Positions 15,504-21,631 of a stretch of 25,761 nucleotides of DNA are shown here, in pieces. The stretch comes from JAWWPY01 sp964412845 (GTDB lineage Bacteria > Actinomycetota > Actinomycetes > Streptosporangiales > Streptosporangiaceae), in NCBI GenBank assembly GCA_964412845.1, contig CAYPQM010000098.1, positions 1 to 25,761 of the forward strand. Direction: 5' to 3'. Each line of letters begins with the position of its first letter. The stretch's first letter is position 1. The position numbers were made by a program, and so were the translations under genes. The notes beneath the pieces were generated by a model. The model saw only the letters and a program-made list of their open reading frames with translations, ran no database searches and was not told the DNA's origin.

Positions 15504-16037
15504 TTACCCCGATCGCGGCGTTCCGCCGGGCGGCGGCGGCCGGAGGGGGCAGGGACTACGCGGCCGGCTGGGCCGACCGCGGGGTGCGGGCGGCCCAGCC
15601 GGTTCCGACCTGATGTTGCGGAATTGCGTGGAGTGATCAGCCGGTGCAGGCGGCATCGCGGGGTTGCTGCCGGTGCAGTTATTGGGCGTGTTGGCGCTGA
15701 TCGCGGAGGTGGTGACGGTCACCGTGCCGCCGATCCGGTAGACGCCGCCGCCGCTGCCCCCCTCGGGGGCGGCCGCGTTGTCGCTGACCGGGGAGCTGGT
15801 GAGGGTGAGCACCGCGTCGATGGTGGCGATGCCGCCTCCGTTGCCAAGCGGGGCCGTGTTGTCGTTGACGGGGGTGCCGGTGAGCGTGGCTGTGCCGCCC
15901 TGGCTATAGATGCCGCCGCCGCTGCCTGTAGTGGCCGTGTTGCCGGCCAGGGTGCTGTCGGTGAAGGTCGCCGCGGCCGCCGATCCAGGACCGGTGGCGA
16001 TGCCACCGCCGTGCCGGGCCCTCGTTAACGAGATCAT
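15504..16037 (-). pseudogene. Fragment of a beta-helix repeat (PMP-like) surface protein
   Basis: The open frame holds repeated Gly/Thr/Asn-rich units such as 'GGGIYSQGGTATLTGTPVNDNTAPLGNGGGIA' with a period of about 35 residues. These are typical of right-handed parallel beta-helix or polymorphic-membrane-protein repeats of secreted proteins. Only about 110 residues of helix remain. There is no signal peptide, no start region and no ribosome binding site before ATG 16037, and an in-frame TGA lies just upstream, so the 5' part is missing. The C-terminal 50 residues (Pro/Arg-rich) run through a strong hairpin at 15564-15602 and are probably not natural protein. I read it as decayed 3' debris of a larger gene, though a short expressed remnant cannot be excluded. 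Confidence 0.6.
15564..15602. terminator. Strong 12-bp hairpin downstream of kstD
   Basis: CCGGCTGGGCCG (15564-15575) is perfectly complementary to CGGCCCAGCCGG (15591-15602) across a 15-base loop. It lies about 135 bp after the kstD stop, between convergent transcription units, and is likely a terminator for kstD. There is no U-tract. Confidence 0.6.
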
Positions 16038-16361
16038 AAACAGAATGCGTCACAGCGATTCCACTCGGCCTAAGAAGAGCCTGAAGCATCCTCGCGGCAG
16101 TGCGCCCGGAGGCGGTGACACAGTTGCCTCCACCAGCAGTTATGCAACCTCTGGGTCGACGAAATGGGCGCCGGGCAGTTCGCCTGGGCACGGTGCCATT
16201 TCCGTGCAGGCTATCGCCGGGATGAGGCCCAGAATATTTATTTCCAAACGAGCGCACCGCGATACATATTCTGTAAGGTTTATGCTGGAATGCGAGAAAT
16301 TTCAGCTAATAACGATATGTGATGAGATGCAACTAAATACGGCTTACCTCGGTGACCCCGG
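16038..16361. other. AT-richer intergenic segment with no supported gene
   Basis: This stretch of about 324 bp between the beta-helix fragment and the repeat-protein stop is visibly less GC-rich than the surroundings (for example around 16230-16345). I see no coding frame with a believable start or composition on either strand, no tRNA and no clear insertion-sequence end. A 12-bp palindrome CTCGTTAACGAG occurs at 16021-16032, at its left border. It may be foreign or decayed DNA. Confidence 0.5.
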
Positions 16362-17890
16362 TCACTGCCAGCCGACGAAGGGCTTCCCGAGTTCACCCTG
16401 GTTGAGCAGGAGATTGCCGTCGGGATCCTTGATGGCGACGAACAGGTAGTCATGCTGCGGGCCCACCAGGGCCGCAGCAGGCGCGGCATCAGCCCGGCCA
16501 CCCCCGTCAAGCTCNNNNNNNNNNNNNNNNNNNNNNNNNNNNNNNNNNNNNNNNNNNNNNNNNNNNNNNNNNNNNNNNNNNNNNNNNNNNNNNNNNNNNN
16601 NNNNNNNNNNNNNNGGCCCACCAGGGCCGCAGCAGGCGCGGCATCAGCCCGGCCACCCCCGTCAAGCTCGGTGAACCCGTGGCCGCCCTGGCCGAGATCC
16701 CACCAGTCGTAGAAGACACGGCCGTCGGCGCTGACCGCGACGACGGCGCTGGTATTACCCGAGGAGGCCAGGCCCGGAGCCACACCGGTCTGGAAGTTCA
16801 TGCTTTCCCAGCCGACGAAGGGCTTCCCGAGTACACCCTGGTTGAGCAGGAGATTGCCGTCGGGATCCTTGATGGCGACGAACAGGTAGTCATGCTGCGG
16901 GCCCACCAGGGCCGCAGCAGGCGCGGCATCAGCCCGGCCACCCCCGTCAAGCTCACCGTATCCCTGGCCGCCCTGGCCGAGATCCCACCACGTGTAGAAG
17001 ATGCGGCTGTCGGTCCTGGTGACGACCAGCGCCGTGGTGTTCCCGGACGAGCCAGCGCCCGGAGCCACCCTGGTCGGGACCGAGACGGGGGACAACGGGA
17101 ACGGGTCGTCGGTCGGAGACTGCACGCCGATGGGAAAATGCTCGGCCAGCAGCGATTTGAAGGCCCAGAAGCCATTGGCCTGCCCGTTCGTCAGTGCCCG
17201 GTAGGTCTCGGCGAGCGTCGCCCCGCCGTTCTGCACGACCTGGGGCATCGAAAAGCCCAGTTGGCTCTTGAGGTAGTAGATAAAGAGCATGGCGCAGCCG
17301 TAGCTGTAGGAATCATCGTCGCCACGGACAGACCCGCCCGCCTTCAGCGGGCCTCCGGTGAAGTTCTGCGAGACCCAGTCCTTACGGAACTCCGAATCCG
17401 CCACCGCGCTGGTGGGGTCGACCGTGGGGTCCGCGGCGAGCCATGCGTTGACAAAGCCGTGGCCGTACTGCGGGTGCATCAGCTGCGCCGCCACCCGGGA
17501 CAGGCCTTCACCGCCGCTGTTCCCCGGACCCCACGGCCCTTTGTAAGTCATCAGGATTTCGATCATTTCGGCGACGAAAATCCCCAGAACACGATCGTCG
17601 GATGCGCCGAGCTCCGGGTTTACCCGCATCTGGGGGTGGCTGGCCGAATACCCGGTGTTGCTGCCTCCCCTGACGCCCTTGGTCAGCGTGACGATAACGC
17701 GGTTCGACGGCCTGAGCCCTGCTCCCACCGCAACACCGAACCACTCACACAGCATGGCGTAATCGGGCTCGCAGCCAGTCTCGAATGCCGCGGCACGCTC
17801 CTGCACGCCGGAAAGCTCACCCGGCCCAGGGTATTCCGCCGGGTCGAACTGGATCTGGAAATTCGACGTCAGCAGGGTGGTAAATGCCAT
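16362..17890 (-). CDS. Repeat protein: enzyme-like N-domain plus lectin/propeller-like blades
   Basis: The gene spans the N-run 16515-16614. After collapsing the 155-bp artefact it encodes 457 residues ending 'KPFVGWQ' with TGA at 16362-16364. Residues 1 to about 285 are a domain I cannot name: 'FVAEMIEILMTYKG', 'GEGLSRVAAQLMHP' and 'SYGCAMLFIYYLKSQLGF' recall the helices of a zinc-peptidase fold, but no HExxH is present. The rest consists of 95-residue repeats, each with two blade-like halves ('FYTWWDLGQGGQGYGELDGG' and 'YLFVAIKDPDGNLLLNQG'), like bacterial lectin or sialidase-type propellers. No signal peptide is seen. ATG 17890 has GGGAGG upstream. It lies 99 bp after a lipoprotein gene on the same strand. 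Binding of glycans is inference. Confidence 0.7.
16368..16954. repeat. Near-identical 147-bp intragenic repeats
   Basis: 16368-16514 and 16808-16954 are 147 bp long and differ at one base (T16393 against A16833, giving Glu or Val in the protein). The last 55 bp appear a third time at 16615-16669. Such high identity within one gene explains why the assembly broke here and suggests recent duplication or gene conversion between blades. Confidence 0.9.
16515..16614. other. Assembly gap, 100 N, flanked by 55-bp duplicate
   Basis: Exactly 100 N. The 55 bp before it (16460-16514) and after it (16615-16669) are identical, so it looks like a scaffolder placeholder between contigs that overlap by one k-mer. 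Removing 155 bp restores the reading frame and an exact 285-bp (95-codon) repeat period. Confidence 0.9.
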
Positions 17891-17989
17891 GTGGGCCTCC
17901 CGTAACCGGATCTCCCGCGGTCCGCTCTTGTCAATGCTGAGAAGCAACCGGCCAGAAATGAGGATGGGCGGCCGGCTGGTCAAGCGAGG

Positions 17990-18544
17990 TCAGCAGGCGA
18001 CATCCGCAGTGACCGCGGCACCGGGCACATCGGACTGCGCGGTCGCCTTGCCCTGCAGGTGCGCGGTTTTGGCACCCTCCGACAACGTGAGCGAGGCGCC
18101 GTCCACGAAGTAGTTCTTACCGCCAAGGAGCACCTGGATGCTGCCGCCGCCCGAGCTGTTCTTGTTGATGGACACGACATCGACCGGTGGGCCCTTGTAC
18201 GCACCCACCTGCGTGATCACGCCCGCCGTCACGCTCCAGAAGTCGCCTGCGGAGTGGCACTGCCCGCCCACGAAGCTTTTGGTGACCGACCCGACCTGCA
18301 GGTGAACCGTGGCCGTCCCGTCACACACCATCTGCACCACGCCGGGTTCGCTGCCCGTCAGGCCACCGGTACAGGCGGCCGGGCCAGCTTTCGCGCCGCC
18401 CCCGGAACTGCCGGCGGCCGGGCTGGCCGCGACGGTGCCACCAGCGCCCGCCCCCGAGGACGAGGCTGCGTTGCCGCAGCCGACGGCCAGCGGCCCGACC
18501 GCCATGATCAGCAGTGCAACCCCGGCGGCGCCGGTCTTGCCCAC
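17990..18544 (-). CDS. LpqH-like (19-kDa antigen family) lipoprotein
   Basis: A 184-residue secreted lipoprotein. The signal peptide 'ALLIMAVGPLAVGCG' ends in a lipobox with Cys23 as the lipidation site, followed by a Ser/Gly/Ala-rich linker (about 24-60) and a beta-rich domain ending '...LQGKATAQSDVPGAAVTADVAC'. Four cysteines in the mature domain could form two disulphides. The pattern (short beta domain, 'G.A' strand before a terminal VxC) resembles the mycobacterial 19-kDa lipoprotein antigen family. Two adjacent GTG codons, 18547 and 18544, are possible starts; I chose the second because AGGAGG then lies seven bases upstream. It probably sits on the outer face of the cell membrane. Function in this family is not enzymatic as far as known. 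Confidence 0.65.
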   Translation of the reverse strand: MGKTGAAGVALLIMAVGPLAVGCGNAASSSGAGAGGTVAASPAAGSSGGGAKAGPAACTGGLTGSEPGVVQMVCDGTATVHLQVGSVTKSFVGGQCHSAGDFWSVTAGVITQVGAYKGPPVDVVSINKNSSGGGSIQVLLGGKNYFVDGASLTLSEGAKTAHLQGKATAQSDVPGAAVTADVAC

Positions 18545-18705
18545 CACGGATCCTCCTTCCCCAGCCACGCTGCGTGGCCGGCTTGGGCTGCCGGACCGAT
18601 CTGGCGACTGGACCTGCTCATCCTGCGGGGCATCGTTCAGAGTCCGTTCATAGTTGACTGCGGCCTTCCGGGACGCCTTTCGGCGGGGTGGCGTCAAGTC
18701 CCCGC

Positions 18706-18809
18706 AGCGCGGTGCGTTGTGCACGAATAGGGGTCACGATGCACCGCGCCGATTCCGTGCCAGCACAGTGCGGTGCGTAGTGCACGGATGAGGGTCACGA
18801 TGCACCGCG
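18706..18809. repeat. Two 43-bp imperfect direct repeats, each with an inverted repeat
   Basis: 18706-18748 and 18767-18809 match at 38 of 43 positions, with a period of 61 bp. Each carries GCGGTGC near one end and its complement GCACCGC near the other, plus a shared GGGTCACGATGCACCGCG. They lie upstream of both the lipoprotein (minus) and the small ORF at 18836 (plus), so they may be regulatory. No known operator is recognised. Confidence 0.8.
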
Positions 18810-18835
18810 TTGCGCGGGATCACGAAGGAATCGGT

Positions 18836-19051
18836 ATGGATTCAATCCACCCCGCCGGCGACATGGCGGTGATCTACCTGGAAGCTGACGACCTCGCCGC
18901 CGCGTTCGCGGCCGTCGGAGGCTCCGGCGAGCCATTCGACCGCTGGTTCCGCGACCATGTCCAGGAGGTCCATGGCATTTCCCTGGCCGAGGGCATGCCG
19001 CTGCCCGAGCAGATCCTCGGCCTCGACAGCGACGCTGCCGGTCATCGCTGA
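18836..19051 (+). pseudogene. Short ORF resembling the C-terminal part of a small conserved protein
   Basis: A 71-residue frame, 'MDSIHPAGDMAVIYLEADDL...PFDRWFRDHVQEVHGISL...PPEQ'-like. The segment 'GDMAVIYLEADD' with 'PFDRWFRDHVQEVHG' resembles the second half of small (about 110 aa) actinobacterial proteins with a ferredoxin-like alpha/beta fold. The first roughly 40 residues expected in that family are absent; the sequence upstream is the 43-bp repeat pair. GAAGGAA five bases before ATG 18836 looks like a real ribosome binding site, so a short product may still be made. I call it a 5'-truncated gene. The family assignment is from memory of the pattern and is moderate at best. Confidence 0.45.
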
Positions 19052-19066
19052 CGCGGACCTGGCCAA

Positions 19067-19080
19067 CGGGCGTTCGCCCG
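19067..19080. terminator. Short hairpin between convergent genes
   Basis: CGGGC-GTTC-GCCCG-type stem (19067-19080) in the 39-bp gap between the stop at 19051 and the sigma-factor stop at 19091. It is short but GC-rich. Confidence 0.35.
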
Positions 19081-19090
19081 GCACGGCCGG

Positions 19091-19975
19091 TCAGTTATTG
19101 AGAGCAGGCAGGTCGAGCTGGCGGAGGCGAGCTGGGTCGGCGAGGATGTCGATCTCGGTGATTTTCCCACGCCTGACCGTGAAGGCCATGATCGTCGCTG
19201 GCTGCCCCTGCGGAGCCACGACGGCTCCGGCGGTTCCGTTCACCAGCGCCGGTTGCACGAACGGGGCCAACTGCGAGAACCTGAGTGCCTGCTTGGCCAC
19301 GGCGGTAGCCCCGCGGACCGGCCCTGATGCGCCCGCAGACACGGCACCGTAGTCGGCCCGGGCTACGACGTCGGGGTCGAGCACAGCGACAAGTGCGTCG
19401 AAGTCTCCTTTTCGCGATGCGGCGAAGAACGCGTCGACTATTTCCCGCTGGTGGGCCAGGTCGGTGTCCGGCGTCGCGGCCGCTCCCTGCACCCGGCGGC
19501 GGGCCCGGCTGGCCAGCAGCCGGGCCGCGTTCGGGGAACGGTTCATGGTGACAGCGATCTGGTCGAAGGGCACGCCGAACATGTCGTGCAGGACGAACGC
19601 GAGCCGCTCAGCGGGAGTCAGCGTGCCGAGGACCATCAGCAGCGCGAGACCGACCGAGTCGGCCAGCAGCGCCTCGTTCTCGGGGCCGGTCCCATCCTCA
19701 GCGGTCACGATCGGATCGGGCAGGTGGACGCCCAAGGGCTCCTCGCGACGTGCCGTGCGCGACCGGAGCATGTCCAGGCACACCCGCCCGACCACCGTCG
19801 TCAGCCACCCGGCCAGGTTCTGCACGCCACCGGGGCCGGAACGGCTCAGCCGCAGCCAGGCTTCCTGCACGGCGTCGTCCGCGTCGCTGAGTGAGCCGAG
19901 CATCCGGTAGGCGACGGCGCGCAGATGAGCCCGGTGCTGCTCGAACCGTTCCGCCAGCCACTCGCCCTCGTCCAC
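19091..19975 (-). CDS. ECF sigma factor with SnoaL-like C-terminal domain (SigJ/ECF41 type)
   Basis: A 294-residue protein. Sigma region 2 is at about 8-80 ('RAHLRAVAYRMLGSLSDADDAVQEAWLRLSR', 'NLAGWLTTVVGRVCLDMLRSR') and region 4 at about 115-170 ('LTPAERLAFVLHDMFGVPFDQIAVTMNRSPNAARLLASRARRR'). From about 178 a SnoaL-like domain follows ('REIVDAFFAASRKGDFDALVAVLDPDVV ... ITEIDILADPARL'). In ECF41-type factors this tail replaces a separate anti-sigma factor and tunes activity. I start at GTG 19975 with GGAGG eight bases upstream; the frame is open further to 20053. A matching promoter for this class lies just upstream (20011-20037). Its usual neighbours are small redox enzymes; here the divergent neighbour is a DoxX-like protein. 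Confidence 0.88.
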   Translation of the reverse strand: MDEGEWLAERFEQHRAHLRAVAYRMLGSLSDADDAVQEAWLRLSRSGPGGVQNLAGWLTTVVGRVCLDMLRSRTARREEPLGVHLPDPIVTAEDGTGPENEALLADSVGLALLMVLGTLTPAERLAFVLHDMFGVPFDQIAVTMNRSPNAARLLASRARRRVQGAAATPDTDLAHQREIVDAFFAASRKGDFDALVAVLDPDVVARADYGAVSAGASGPVRGATAVAKQALRFSQLAPFVQPALVNGTAGAVVAPQGQPATIMAFTVRRGKITEIDILADPARLRQLDLPALNN

Positions 19976-20010
19976 CGACACATCCTCCACCCGTGTTCCG
20001 TCATAGCAGT

Positions 20011-20037
20011 GACGAATCAGGACGAGCCAATGTGTCA
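20011..20037 (-). promoter_or_regulatory. Candidate ECF41-type autoregulated promoter
   Basis: On the minus strand: TGACACA (20031-20037), 16-bp spacer, CGTC (20011-20014). This is one base from the ECF41 consensus TGTCACA-N16/17-CGTC as I recall it. It leads into the sigma gene itself with a leader of about 30 bases holding its ribosome binding site. Confidence 0.6.
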
Positions 20038-20046
20038 GGAGCCTCG

Positions 20047-20484
20047 ATGGCACGCATCAACACTTCGGCCGAACCGCCGGCCATCACCAGCCGCCGCGGA
20101 TCCAGGTACTGCCGATCGGCCGGCTACTGGCTGGCCACCGCGGCGGTCGTGGGCGAACTGGGACTCGGCGGCATCTGGGACATCGCGCGCATACCCTACG
20201 TCCGCGACCTCGTGACGCACCTGGGCTACCCGACCTACTTCCTGGTGCTGCTGGGCACCTGGAAGGTACTCGGCGCGGTCGCCCTGCTCATTCCGCGTCG
20301 CGCGTTGCTCAAGGAATGGGCTTATGCGGGGACCTTCTTCGCCTACACCGGGGCCATCGCCTCCCACCTGACCACCGGCTATGACCTCGGCGAGGTCGGG
20401 CTGCTGGCCGTCCTGACCGCGCTCACCGTGCTGTCCTGGGCGCTACGTCCCCCCAGCCGCCGCGTCAGGCCGGGCCCAGGATGA
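20047..20484 (+). CDS. DoxX-like four-helix membrane protein
   Basis: A 145-residue protein with four hydrophobic segments: 'YWLATAAVVGELGLGGIWDI', 'YFLVLLGTWKVLGAVALLIP', 'WAYAGTFFAYTGAIASHLTTG' and 'VGLLAVLTALTVLSWAL'. The 'GYPTYFLVLLGTWKVLGAVALLIPRRALLKEWAYAG' region is typical of DoxX-like (DoxX_2) proteins, small redox-linked inner membrane proteins of unclear reaction. ATG 20047 has AGGAG five bases upstream. It is divergent from the ECF sigma factor, a plausible regulon member. Its 3' end overlaps the ltp2 3' end by 20 bp on the opposite strand. Confidence 0.82.
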   Translation: MARINTSAEPPAITSRRGSRYCRSAGYWLATAAVVGELGLGGIWDIARIPYVRDLVTHLGYPTYFLVLLGTWKVLGAVALLIPRRALLKEWAYAGTFFAYTGAIASHLTTGYDLGEVGLLAVLTALTVLSWALRPPSRRVRPGPG

Positions 20485-21631
20485 GGGCGCTGGTGGGGAC
20501 GCCGGTACCGGCGGTGACGAGGACAGGGGCGTCGCCGGGGACCTGGTTGACCGAGGTGCCGCGGACCTGGCGGACGCCCTCGGCGATGCCGTTCATGCCG
20601 TGGATATACGCCTCGCCGAGCTGGCCGCCGTGCGTGTTGACCGGCAGCCGGCCGCCGATCTCGATGGCGCCGCCCGAGATGAAGTGCCGAGCCTCGCCGC
20701 GCGGGCAGAAACCCAGCTCCTCCAGCTGCATCAGCACGTACGGGGTGAAGTGGTCATACAGCACCGCGGTCCGCACGTCAGCCGGGCCGATCCCGGACTG
20801 CTGCCACAACTGCCGGGCCACCACGCCCATCTCGGGCAGCCCGGTCATGTCGTCGCGGTAGAAGCTGGTCATGGTGAACTGGTCCGGGCCGCTGCCCTGG
20901 GCGGCCGCCTTGACCACCGCCGGCGGCTGCCGCAGATCCCGGGCCCGCTGCAGGCTGGTGACGACGACGGCCACCGCGCCGTCGCTCTCCTGGCAGCAAT
21001 CGAGCAGCCGCAGCGGCTCAACGATCCAGCGGGAGGCCTGGTGGTCCGCGAGGGTGATCGGCCGCTGGTAGAACCAGGCGGCCGGGTTGGCCGCCGCGTG
21101 CCGGCGGTCCGCGACCGTTACCGCGCCGAGGTCCGCACTGGTCGCACCGTAGGTGTGCAGGTACCGCCGGGCCATCATGGCAACGGTCGCGGCGGGCGTG
21201 CCGAGCCCCATCGGGTAGTGCCAGCCATTGTCGATCCCCGACGAGGTTGGCATCTGCACCGCACCGACTGACACCTGGCCGAACCGGCGGCCCGAGCGCT
21301 CGTTCAGCGCCCGGTAACAGACCACCACCTCCGCTACCCCGGCCGCGATGGCCATCGCGGCCTGATGCACGGTCGCGCAGGCCGCGCCGCCGCCATAGCC
21401 GATCTGGCTGAAGAAGCGCAACTCGCCGATGCCGAGCTCGCGGGCCACCGCGACCTCGGCGTTGCTGTCCATGGTGAAGGTCACCAGCCCGTCCACCTCA
21501 GACGGCTGGAGCCCGGCGTCGGCCAGCGCCGCCTGCACTGCCTCGGCCGCCAGCCGCAGCTCACTACGGCCGGAATCCTTGGAGAACTCGGTCGCCCCGA
21601 TGCCGGCGATCGCCGCGACGCCGCCGATCAT
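20465..21631 (-). CDS. ltp2: Steroid side-chain retro-aldolase Ltp2
   Basis: A 388-residue thiolase-superfamily (SCP-x type) protein, about the length of M. tuberculosis Ltp2. It cleaves 17-hydroxy-3-oxo-pregnene-20-carboxyl-CoA to androstenedione and propionyl-CoA, the last step of side-chain removal. 'SQIGYGGGAACATVHQAAMAI' is the thiolase-like nucleophile region; Tyr292 ('VLYDHFTPY') and Tyr342 ('GEAYIHGMNG') occupy the positions of the two tyrosines proposed as catalytic in Ltp2, and 'NTHGGQLGEAYIHG' is typical of the family. It needs a DUF35 partner, here the ChsH2 part of the preceding gene, whose stop overlaps this ATG (ATGA, 21628-21631). It is the last gene of the igr-like operon, as in mycobacteria. 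Confidence 0.93.
   Translation of the reverse strand: MIGGVAAIAGIGATEFSKDSGRSELRLAAEAVQAALADAGLQPSEVDGLVTFTMDSNAEVAVARELGIGELRFFSQIGYGGGAACATVHQAAMAIAAGVAEVVVCYRALNERSGRRFGQVSVGAVQMPTSSGIDNGWHYPMGLGTPAATVAMMARRYLHTYGATSADLGAVTVADRRHAAANPAAWFYQRPITLADHQASRWIVEPLRLLDCCQESDGAVAVVVTSLQRARDLRQPPAVVKAAAQGSGPDQFTMTSFYRDDMTGLPEMGVVARQLWQQSGIGPADVRTAVLYDHFTPYVLMQLEELGFCPRGEARHFISGGAIEIGGRLPVNTHGGQLGEAYIHGMNGIAEGVRQVRGTSVNQVPGDAPVLVTAGTGVPTSALILGPA

Noticed and set aside
16021..16361. Insertion-sequence remnant in the AT-richer stretch
   Set aside because: I found no transposase frame, no terminal inverted repeats and no target duplication; the 12-bp palindrome alone is not enough.
16679..17905. 408-residue plus-strand open frame opposite the repeat protein
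   Set aside because: Shadow; the minus strand has the coherent repeat structure and a proper start with GGGAGG.
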